This document shows, piece by piece, positions 9,205 to 16,613 of a stretch of 20,584 bases of DNA. A program made the translations under genes and the position numbers. Each line of letters begins with the position of its first letter. Positions within the stretch are counted from its first letter, which is position 1. The stretch lies in NCBI GenBank assembly GCA_003427395.1, contig BFEA01000074.1:1927230-1947813 (forward strand), written 5' to 3'. The notes beneath the pieces are model-generated. The model was not told where the DNA came from. It made no database searches and saw only the letters and a program-made list of their open reading frames with translations. The stretch is from Chara braunii (lineage: Eukaryota > Streptophyta > Charophyceae > Charales > Characeae).

Positions 9205-9602
9205 GTGCTAAAGTGGATGCTGAAACTGACTCAATGTCCTTAACTAAAAGCACTGCCCAACTGATATTGACTTCTAATGTAAATAAGAATGATCGCGCGC
9301 TGACTGACCCTGACTGAAGATTTGAAGTTTCTTGGGCAACCGAGTAATAATTGAATGTTGACTGAATACTGATTGAATGTTGTTGCTTGAACGCTACAGA
9401 AGTAACAGGGTGCTAAATGTCAGTTGCTCTTTGACTGAAAACTTTCAAGAGGCTTGGATGACCAAGTATTGTCAAACTGAAAAGTCCTTGAACTTTGACC
9501 ATATAATAGGGGAATGCTGGGAAGAAATGCAGATTACTGAAAAGCCTTGGTTTGTCGAGATGCAGGTGATAACTCAAGCAGAAAGTTCGGGTACCTTCAT
9601 GC

Positions 9603-9887
9603 CTATACGAACCTCACCTTGGCCTGCTCCACTGTTTCTAGAAATGAGTTGGTAGTGTGCAGTTTGTCGTCTTGTCCATAGAAGTAGATTACGTTGTCGA
9701 GCGCATCGGCCCCCGCCTTTTCTCGCGAAGAGGAGGGAGTCCTCCCGGCCATGTCACGCAGGAGTTTACCAAAAACAATATCAAGAGACAACTCGGGAAT
9801 GACGCGAAATAATCTCGCGAACCGCCGAGACGGCCGCGTGGTTGCGTCGTCCCTTCGCCGCTCTAACCGGGTGCGCCAGCTGTACAT
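9603..9887 (-). pseudogene. Possible upstream exon of the 8548-9204 frame
   Basis: An open frame of 94 codons from ATG at 9885-9887. It begins with a basic Arg-rich part and ends with a coding-like stretch, ELSLDIVFGKLLRDMAG and DNVIYFYGQDDKLHTTNS followed by FLETVEQAK. Right after EQAK comes GTGAGG (9617-9612), a good 5' splice site, after which the frame quickly stops. A TTTAG acceptor at about 9208-9212 would join it in phase to the downstream frame, giving an intron of about 410 bp, which is long for a basidiomycete. Other acceptors exist. No family is recognised, and the opposite strand is also open here, so coding is unproven. Confidence 0.35.
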
Positions 9888-10174
9888 CCCGCGGTCCCCT
9901 ACGACAGGACAGGTTCCCGCGGGGCATATGCTTCCTTCCCTAAGGGGATGTCTCCACCCTTAGGAGCGTATCCCTACCGAGCTACTGACCCATATGCGAA
10001 AGTTTTTAAATGCAATTGCAGAGGTAGGTCAGTCGAGGGCGTTTGCTCGCACGCTGTAGTATAGGTACGTGTGATTAAAACGTCAATTGAACCAGGACGT
10101 CGTTCGTCCTTTAGGGCGCTGATCTCCTAAAAAACGAAGCGTACGCCGGCTGACTAGGATGGTCTCAACCAAGT
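9888..10174. other. No gene recognised
   Basis: Mixed sequence with no frame or motif worth calling. The words CTACTGACC and GGTCAGT near 9980 and 10030 are weakly inverted. Confidence 0.45.
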
Positions 10175-10640
10175 GTGAAACCCACAATATCCTAGTCTTT
10201 TTAGACACCAGTCAAAAGAAAGTTAAACGACCACATATATATAAAAAAAGAATTGACTGTGGTCAATAGGAAAATATTTTCAATATGAAATAATGATAGA
10301 TAGAATTCAAATCATCATTAGATACATTCAATAACACAGGATCGAAATACAATCCGACCATCTCAGGTCGAACAACACAAAACAATCAAACAACTACTAA
10401 CAAAGCGTGAAACCCAACATTAATCCTAGTCCCTTTAGACACCAATTAAAAGAAAGTTATAACAATCATGCATAGTTACATCGAAAAGAATCGAATGTAG
10501 TTGATAAAACGATATGTGTAACCTAGAATAATAGTTAAAAGAAATCAAATCTTCATTTGATACATCCAATGTCACAAGATAAAAAAAATAATCCGACCGC
10601 CTTAGGTTGAACTCCACAAAACAATCATACAACCGCTAAC
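10175..10640. repeat. Tandem duplication, 232-bp period, two diverged copies
   Basis: Copy 1 (10175-10406) and copy 2 (10407-about 10640) both start GTGAAACCCA. They share TTTAGACACCA, AAAGAAAGTTA, CATTAGATACATTCAAT or close variants, AATCCGACC and ACAAAACAATCA in the same order. They differ by many substitutions and small indels, so the duplication is old. It is AT-rich and non-coding. It could be a short remnant of a satellite. Confidence 0.75.
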
Positions 10641-11785
10641 GAGGGGTTGTTTTTTCGACAATAACATAGATGTCGCCGACAACGTAATCGACTGCCTTAG
10701 TTTTGACTTGATGAGACGCGTTGCCAAAGTCATTCATTCCACCTACCGCCGACTCAAAATTCGACATGCTCACACTTGTCTCCATACTTTTTTAATCTTA
10801 TTTGATGACAGACTGTTTCGAATGATTCTTGATCAGGTGCATTGCTTGAAATGTTGCATATCTTACCCTCTAGGAAGTGGTCTAGGTTACTCCTCCTCCT
10901 CGTCCAAACACAACGCTCGGATCTCAGAGGTCAGACCATCTCTATCGAATCGGCAAAGTAACCCCCCGCAATGGTCCACTTCGGATCGATAACAGGGTCG
11001 GCTCTTAAAGTAACGAACCCCTGCCCCAGATGCTTCCTGGAGAGAGAACATGTGTCCAGTACAAGTAACTTTCAATTGTTCCCATTTTTCCTAAGTTTAA
11101 GGTAACTTAAGCAAAGAGAAATCAAAAGGGATAAAGAATGAGAATCATTTGGACAGGTATAGGCAGATAAGGTCATTCGAAATAGAGGCGGTCAATCCTT
11201 GGGAAACGTTAACTTCATTGTGCTTTGATTCTCTTTCTGTTTTCAAAATTCTTTTTCTCACGGCACACATCGATTATCCTTCAGAAATAGCAAGCAAGTT
11301 CACCCAACTCACTGACGAAAGGAAAATGGTAAGGAGGCGAAAATTCTCTGTCATTTTATCAAATAGTATTTTGTCTCACTTTTATATATAGTCTTTTTAC
11401 TCACCTGCACACCACGCAGACAACACAATCAAAAGAAGACAAGCAAAGTCCCACTACTCACGTCAGACTCACTTTTTCACTCATGCATGACGCCCACAAC
11501 CCCACTCAACCTTTTGTCCTGAACATTCAAAGCAAAAGGGTCAAGCAATGTGTGGGTGCACACACGTGTGAAGGGAGTCTGAGTCGTCCACTAACCTTGA
11601 GTGGGGTGGTGCCGAAGAAGCGCCCTGGCTCACTCAAGAAAGTCAACCAACAAGCCGTGTGTGCCGCCGAAAGTTGTAGTCTCAAGGAAAATCCTGATCA
11701 AACCACCTTTTACTCGCACGCCTCACCGGCGGTAACCCAAGCATGAAAACGGCGAGCCGCACGTGTCCCAGAAAAACACTCCATC
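10641..11785. other. No gene recognised
   Basis: Only short, composition-driven frames are seen on both strands, including an acidic-ended minus frame near 10887-11075 and a plus frame at 11483-11746. Neither shows a motif. A CACTCA/ACTCAC-rich stretch lies around 11400-11500. Nothing is supportable as a gene. Confidence 0.45.
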
Positions 11786-11790
11786 TGGTA

Positions 11791-11853
11791 CCACGTCAGT
11801 CCCAACTGGTCCTAAGCGGTCCCGGATGGTCCCACGCGGTTCCAGGTGGTCCC
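11791..11853. repeat. GGTCC boxes at exact 10-bp spacing, block 1
   Basis: GGT of a GGTCC-like box begins at 11808, 11818, 11828, 11838 and 11848: five boxes, each exactly 10 bp apart, with the intervening five bases variable. The block is preceded by CCACGTCAGTCCCAACT, which recurs before block 2. Ten bases is close to one helical turn, so all boxes face the same side of DNA. Confidence 0.7.
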
Positions 11854-11985
11854 ATGTTGCCAAACACTTCGTCGAATGACTATTGATTCGAAAACCGTTT
11901 CCGCCACACTTTTAAAAAAAAATAAAACCGGTGTCGAATCTCAAAATTGTATGCGTCGGGACCGCCGCAAATGACCGCCTGCGTC

Positions 11986-12030
11986 CCACGTCAGTCCCAA
12001 CTGGTCTCAAACGGTCCCAGATGGTCCAGT
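11986..12030. repeat. GGTCC boxes at exact 10-bp spacing, block 2
   Basis: A diverged direct copy of the start of block 1, about 195 bp downstream. After CCACGTCAGTCCCAACT, boxes begin at 12003, 12013 and 12023 before the phasing is lost. Poly-A of 18-19 bases follows near 12090. Confidence 0.65.
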
Positions 12031-12359
12031 CCCATTGCCTCAAGTGTTGGGTAGTCCCAACTACAAAATATTTATCTCATATGCCGCATAAAAAAAAAAA
12101 AAAAAACTGCCTGTCGCGCTCAGATTTTGTACGTCGCATGCCGTCAACCGCCACCATGTTACGCTGCTGCTGCCGTATACACCAATGGTAGCAGACCTTC
12201 ACCAAGAAAAGCAGACATCGCGCCACAACAAAAAACCTTTCAGCGCTGTAAAAAAAAAAAAACCTCCACTGCCGCGCCGCACGTCCCACCGTCGTGCCGC
12301 AATTTCACTGCCGTGTCGAACTCTCGTCGGAAAATGGCAGCACGTCGTCGCGCCGTGCC

Positions 12360-13104
12360 CCGTAAAAAAAAAAAAACGGCAGCGCTGCGCTGTGTCGTAC
12401 CACCGTAAAAAGACGGCACGGCGAAAAGACGGCAGCGCTTCGCCGTGCCGTACCACCGTAAAAAAAAAACGGCAACGCTTCGCCATGTCGTACCACTGCA
12501 AAAAGACGGTGGCGCTTCGCTGTGCCGTACCACTGTAAAAAAAAAGGGCAGCGCTTCGTCGTGCCGTACCACCGCAAAAAGACGGCGGCGCTTCGTTGTG
12601 TCGTACCACCGTAAAAAAAACGGTAACGCTTCCCAGTGCCGTACCACCGCAAATAGACGGTGGCGCTTCGCTGTGCCAAGAATTACGTTGCGGTGCATCT
12701 CATCCATAACGATCATCCTTTGAAATGACCAAGTAGATTCCCTAACCCCAACTTTGACGGCACACTTTGTATGTCGTACCACCGTAAAAAAAACGGCAGC
12801 GCTTCGCCGTGTCGTACCACCGCAAAAAGATGGCGGCGCTTCGCTGTGTCGTACCACCGTTAAAAAAATGGCAACGCTTCGCTGTGCCGTACCACCGCAA
12901 AAAGACTGCGGCGCTTCGCTCTGCCGTACCACCGTAAAAAAAACGGCAGCGCTTCGCNAAAAAATGGCAACGCTTCGCTGTGCCGTACCACCGCAAAAAG
13001 ACTGCGGCGCTTCGCTCTGCCGTACCACCGTAAAAAAAACGGCAGCGCTTCGCTGTGCCGTACCACCGTAAAAAGACGGCGGCGCTTCGCCGCACTGTAC
13101 TACG
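12360..13104. repeat. 37/38-bp hairpin satellite (75-bp dimer)
   Basis: Units contain GCGCTTCG and GTACCACCG, and GTACCACC starts alternate 38 and 37 bp apart (12776, 12814, 12851, 12889, 12926; again 12985, 13022, 13060), giving a 75-bp dimer with A8-type and CAAAAAGAC-type units. Almost every unit has a short stem around its A-rich loop, and the two arms change together: CCGT/ACGG, CCGC/GCGG, CGTT/AACG, CCACCG/CGGTGG. A second stem, GGCAGCG-CTT-CGC..GCC, is also possible. A 95-bp non-repeat stretch interrupts the array at about 12677-12771. Because 75 is a multiple of three, long frames stay open on both strands, reading a 25-residue repeat on the minus strand. These are not taken as genes. 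Confidence 0.85.
12958..12958. other. Single N flanked by an exact 95-bp duplication
   Basis: 12863-12957 and 12959-13053 are identical. The unit is cut off at the N (GCTTCGC then N then an A-run), which is missing about 17 bases of the normal unit. This looks like a scaffold join of overlapping contig ends within the array, so the true copy number is unknown. Confidence 0.75.
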
Positions 13105-13260
13105 GTGCCGTGAAAACGACAGCGTCACTCTTCAAAACAAAGTGTCGCCGACGTGCCGTGAAAACGGCAGCGTCACCCCTCAAAAAAAAGGTGTCTCATC
13201 GACGGCGCGGTATTTCGGCAGCATAACCCCACAAAAATGGGTTATGGTTGCCGAAAAATA
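13105..13260. repeat. 48-50-bp hairpin units following the satellite
   Basis: Three diverged units start at 13105, 13153 and about 13203. Each has a GCCGT-GAAA-ACGGC-like stem and a second stem with an A-rich loop whose arms change together: CACT/AGTG, then CACC/GGTG, then CATAACCC/GGGTTATG. They look like a relative of the main array with a longer unit. Confidence 0.6.
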
Positions 13261-13620
13261 TCAGTCGATACACATCCACCAGTTGTCGTGCTGCCCGTCG
13301 CTCCTTGCCATGCTCCGCTGCCGCTCCTCACCACGCTGCCGCAAAGTCCCCCTTGAGACCAGCCTGCCAAGGGGTGGAGCAGAGTGCTCCAGCCAAGGCT
13401 CTGGCTGTCTCCTCCTTTGTCACGCTCCTTCGCAGTCCTCCAGCTCCGCCGGCAGCACTCCCGCCTTCCCTCCAGCACTCCAGCGATGAGGCAAGTGTGT
13501 TGTCGCACACTGGCAGCTGGAGGCAAGTGTGAGGTAGCTGGGGGAGAGCTGCCTCTTTTGTAGTGGCTGAGGAGGGCAGCAGCAACCTCAGCTACCCCCA
13601 GGCAAAATTCATCACTTGCC
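13261..13620. other. GC-rich stretch, no gene supported
   Basis: Open in several frames on both strands because of Ser/Pro/Ala-rich composition (CTCC, GCAG, AGC words). No motif is visible. Frames on opposite strands are equally long, which argues against any being a gene. Confidence 0.45.
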
Positions 13621-13625
13621 TAGGG

Positions 13626-13650
13626 CCGTTGATCTGAGCCAGATCAACGG
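13626..13650. repeat. Perfect 10-bp inverted repeat
   Basis: CCGTTGATCT, a 5-base loop GAGCC, then AGATCAACGG. It is the first of several perfect inverted repeats in 13.6-14.6 kb. Confidence 0.8.
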
Positions 13651-13727
13651 ACTGAGGCTGTCTCACCTCAGCCACACACTTAGGGTGGCAGTTGTACTCA
13701 ACTGCCCCCCTCTTTTTCTCCCTTTTC

Positions 13728-13756
13728 CCTGCACTCAGCCCTACACTGAGTGCAGG
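13728..13756. repeat. Perfect 11-bp inverted repeat
   Basis: CCTGCACTCAG, a 7-base loop, then CTGAGTGCAGG. Confidence 0.8.
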
Positions 13757-13944
13757 TTTAGCGGGAAAATGGCTGTTTCCAGCCAAGTTCCCCTCACTGA
13801 CCCTCCAGTTCACAACTATGGCCTGAATGCAATACGGCTTGAACTTGGTGCACGGCCGCGACCACGTTCGCGGTCGTGACTGTTCTTTTCTCTCCGCTCC
13901 ATACTTTTCCTCTCTTCTCCCCTGCCCTCCCCTAAAAACGGGGA

Positions 13945-14015
13945 TGGCAGTTGTCAGATTGGGAGAGGTAGGGAAAGAACTCGTGAAAATGCACGAGTTC
14001 AAATCCCGACAGGCT
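13945..14015 (+). ncRNA. tRNA-like (SINE-head-like) sequence
   Basis: TTGTCAGATTGGGAGAG (13951-13967) resembles a tRNA D-arm/A box, and GAGTTCAAATCCCG (13995-14008) is a good T-arm/B box, at a spacing typical of Pol III type 2 promoters. A perfect inverted repeat GAACTCGTG / CACGAGTTC (13977-14000) lies between and overlaps the B box. No full cloverleaf can be drawn, so this is not called a tRNA gene. A SINE head or tRNA relic is the best guess. Confidence 0.35.
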
Positions 14016-14289
14016 CAGGGCGGGGTGCAAAAAGTACCCCAACTTTGAGCATTTTTAGAAACATATTCGCCTAATAAACAAATCTAACAAAATTCATGCG
14101 CATGGCCTAAGTGCCTGACTATCTACAGAAAAAATTGCAAGGTCAAAAGAATTGTTTTATGCCACCAAAAAAATAGTGACGCAAAGTGAAAAATACAATT
14201 TTTCAACAAAAAAAAAATCAGATCCCGTTTTTCGTTTTCTTTTTTTTTTCTTTTTCTTTTTTTCTTTTATTTTTCTTCTTACCCCGCTG

Positions 14290-14556
14290 ACAACGGGGAG
14301 GCATCTGTGGGAGCTGTGTCCTCCCACACACAGTCTATAGACTGTTTTTTTTTTTTTTTTTTCCCAATGAGACAGCTGTGGGGGCTGTCTATAGACTGTT
14401 CTTTTTTCCTTTTTTTCCCAATGAGACAATTGTGGGGGTTGTGTGCTCCCACACACAGTCTATAGACTGTTCTTTTTTCTTTTTTTTCCCAATGAGACAG
14501 TTATGGGGGCTGTGTGCTCCCACACACAGTCTATAGACTGTTTTTTTTTGTTTTTT
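14290..14556. repeat. 71-bp tandem array of hairpin plus T-tract units
   Basis: Four units, each ending in the palindrome AGTCTATAGACT (14332, 14386, 14457 and 14528) followed by a long T-rich tract. Spacings are 54, 71 and 71 bp. Full units carry CTGTGTG-CTCCCA-CACACAG, a second perfect hairpin, before the palindrome. The short unit lacks 17 bp that exactly removes this hairpin. The first unit has a variant hairpin TGTGGGAG / CTCCCACA. Hairpin followed by T-run resembles a transcription terminator, but there is no evidence of use. Confidence 0.75.
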
Positions 14557-14672
14557 TTTTTTTACAAGTAATAATGTCGTTGGCATGAGCCAACGGCCAC
14601 GATTGTTCCTGCCACGCTTTGCTGGCGCCCTTCCTTTCCTCCCAATATGCAGACCCGAGTTCAATTCCCATA

Positions 14673-14682
14673 GGGATCGAAC
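14673..14682 (-). promoter_or_regulatory. B-box-like element downstream of the U6-like sequence
   Basis: The minus strand reads GTTCGATCCC immediately after the T5 tract of the U6-like sequence and fits the B-box consensus GTTCGANNCC. Some fungal U6 genes are known to depend on a B box placed outside the RNA, for example downstream in budding yeast SNR6. Here the spacing is much shorter, so use is doubtful. Confidence 0.4.
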
Positions 14683-14744
14683 AAAAACTGGGCCATTTCT
14701 CGATTTATGCGTGTCAACCTTACACAGGGTCCATGCTAATCTGT
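14683..14744 (-). pseudogene. U6 snRNA-like sequence, 5'-truncated
   Basis: The minus strand reads ACAGATTAGCATGG, then CCCTGTGTAAGG, TGACACGC, AAATCGAGAAATGG and a final TTTTT. This follows the conserved U6 order (GATTAGCATGG, CCCTGCxCAAGGATGACACGC, 3' tail, Pol III terminator). U6 is the catalytic snRNA of the spliceosome. The essential ACAGAGA box is shortened to ACAG, as if AGAAG were deleted, and upstream sequence does not match U6. In its place is a GCGGCTG-AAAA-CAGCCGC hairpin. It is therefore a pseudogene or retroposed fragment. The identification is from memory of conserved U6 sequence. Confidence 0.65.
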
Positions 14745-14829
14745 GCGGCTGTTTTCAGCCGCGCGATCTGAACGACCGCACAGCCGAAAACGGTCGCGCT
14801 AAAAGTTCAGGACTGCTCCAAAAAGGAGC

Positions 14830-14870
14830 TAGCCCAATGGTGATGTCATCGGGACTCGATCCCGGCATCC
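14830..14870. ncRNA. tRNA-promoter-like boxes
   Basis: On the plus strand TAGCCCAATGG fits an A box. GGGACTCGATCCC (14851-14863) fits a B box loosely on the plus strand and better on the minus strand as GGATCGAGTCC. The two plus-strand boxes are closer than in a tRNA. This is a weak Pol III-type relic. Confidence 0.25.
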
Positions 14871-15114
14871 ACAGGGCAAAAGTTTAATGGCGGTACCTAC
14901 TGGGCGAACTCCTATCACGGAAGCTAAGCCCGCAACTCTTATAAGTAGAGCTGCCCCCCGTAGGTCCATCTGCTGCGGCCGAAGCAGGCTCGGCCTATCG
15001 TACTTCCCGTTAGCCAGACGCACTGTCGTCGAGCCGACGATGTCCTGGCCCAACGGCTTGTGGTCTAGCCCATGAGCGTTAGCTGCGTACGTGGTACCTC
15101 CATGACCCTTTAAG

Positions 15115-15132
15115 AAAAAAAAAAAAAAAAAA
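15115..15132 (+). repeat. Poly-A tract, 18 bases
   Basis: A18 after CCCTTTAAG. It may be the 3' end of a retroposed copy covering part of 14.6-15.1 kb, but no flanking duplication was found. Confidence 0.6.
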
Positions 15133-15157
15133 CACCTTCCTAATTTTCTCGCACCGC

Positions 15158-15235
15158 GGATCTAACCCCTGACGCGACCACCTTTTTGACCTGCTAAAGC
15201 CCTGAATTGCGGGTCTTAACAGACACGCGTCAGTC
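15158..15235 (-). ncRNA. Weak tRNA-like boxes on the minus strand
   Basis: The minus strand carries TTTAGCAGG followed about 35 bases later by GGGGTTAGATCCGCGG, resembling A and B boxes with one or more mismatches each. No cloverleaf was found. It is listed only because similar boxes recur nearby. Confidence 0.2.
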
Positions 15236-15368
15236 TTTTAGATAGAATAATCTAGCTTTAGTCTTTCCACGACCGCGTGCCCTTGGGGCCCTATCAAGAA
15301 CTGCTAACGACCCGCCATACTGGCAACTAAATTTATTTCAGTCAGACGTCATTCACAAAAAGTCTTAG

Positions 15369-15659
15369 TCACTTGGGTTGATCTGAATAAACTATGGCAA
15401 ACATCAGTCTCATCAAGTCCTCCAATTCAACGAAAGGGTCGGACAACGTCCGACTTTGAAAACCCCCGGCAAATACCCTTGTCAGGGTATTTGTCCCGAC
15501 AACGTACTCAATATACTTTCTCTCCCCCGCAGTTCTGACTGCAAATTCCCTCTGAGTTAGTTTGTGAGTTTTCATGTCTTTGCATGCTTCTTCCTCCCAT
15601 CCCTCTCTCTTGTCCCTGTTCACCCTATCGTTCACTACCAAAACCTCGCCCTCCCTCAT
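15369..15659 (-). pseudogene. Unknown ORF with C-terminus shared with 7702-7839
   Basis: A 96-codon frame from ATG at 15657-15659, open for another 17 codons upstream with no earlier start. It begins MREGEVLVVNDRVNRDK, continues with a charged helical part (GWEEEACKDMKTHKLTQREF), and ends with VVGTNTLTRVF, RTLSDPFVELEDLMRL and VYSDQPK before TGA. The last 45 codons match the relic at 7702-7839 on the other strand. A GACAAATACCCT-type palindrome (arms of 11, centre near 15481) lies inside the shared part. No family is recognised. Two copies in one window suggest a transposon-borne gene. Confidence 0.45.
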
Positions 15660-15710
15660 GTTTAATAGTATGGGCGGTTTCGACGCTTCGAGGATACACT
15701 CATTTCGAGT

Positions 15711-16250
15711 TCAAAGTCGTTGGAGGAGCTGTTGGGATTCGTTGGCGAGAAAACTGTTGCTTCTATCACTAGAATCCGATTAGATAGAGTCGAGGAATTT
15801 TCACTGGCAGATAGTTGGAAACTGATACGATGCTACTGTCAATAAAGTATGCTATTGACACTTCTCCTAATAGCTCGTGAAGTGTTTCATTAAGGCAACA
15901 AGGACAGGGTTTGTACTAGGGGTAAGTCTTGAAAGATGACAGAGTGCTGGTTCTGACTGCAGATGGTGGCAACTGGCAGAGATAGGCACTGAAACAAGAC
16001 AATGCCTCTCTCAGGAATTGTCCTACTAGTGCATTGGGCAAAGCAGTCTGTCGAGCAACGGAAGTTCATATATTATACGTCGTCCAGTGGTTATTCTGCC
16101 CCACGACAGGACACACCCTTTTTGAACCTCACCCAGGTGGAACACCCAACAGTCTTCCGACGGAGCGGACAGACTTTAGTAGTGTGAAGCAGGCGAACGC
16201 CACTTTGCAACGAGAACCCTTCAAGCAAGTGGGGCACCCGACTTCTGAGC
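15711..16250. other. No gene recognised
   Basis: Short frames on both strands. Near 16130-16240 two similar pieces, GTGGAACACCCAAC and GTGGGGCACCCGAC, lie before a long poly-A. Confidence 0.4.
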
Positions 16251-16273
16251 AAAAAAAAAAAAAAAAAAAAAAA
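16251..16273 (+). repeat. Poly-A tract, 23 bases
   Basis: A23 following ACTTCTGAGC. It could be the tail of a retroposed transcript, but no start or target duplication was found. Confidence 0.65.
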
Positions 16274-16607
16274 GAATCTTCTATGAGTTAAAGCATGGCC
16301 TGCCTTTTTCAGGATACCTCAACAAAGGGGGTGGGCATACTTGGCGGTGACAAACAATACGTCCCACTCGATTATGAATGGTGACGGACGGTGTCCTTTT
16401 TCATGGGCGTAGAATGAACATTGTCTAATAGGTCTTTTAGGAGTCTTTTCTACTTGAACGCTGATAGTTCACGAGTATCTATGATTCATCAGACTTCACA
16501 CACGCATAAGATATTTTGTTCATCGGGTTTCCAATCATGACTGCAAATAAAACCTGAATGGTTCAAGAGTATAGCACCTAAAATAACTGCTGATGGTCGT
16601 GATGCGG
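16274..16607. other. No gene recognised
   Basis: Unique-looking sequence that forms the left flank of fold-back copy 2. Confidence 0.45.
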
Positions 16608-16613
16608 ACCCTC
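16608..16613. repeat. Left 6-bp target duplication of fold-back copy 2
   Basis: ACCCTC, matching 17088-17093 on the other side of the element. Confidence 0.55.

Noticed and set aside
12240-13028. 262-codon minus-strand ORF as a repeat protein gene
   Set aside because: It is open because of the 75-bp dimer, crosses an N and a non-repeat interruption, and equally open frames exist on the other strand.
12360-13104. CRISPR array
   Set aside because: There are no unique spacers; the whole unit repeats with drift, and the context is eukaryotic retrotransposon DNA.
14900-14935. 5S rRNA fragment (CGGAAGCTAAGCCCG)
   Set aside because: Only about a dozen bases resemble the 5S internal promoter region, and the flanks do not follow 5S sequence or structure.
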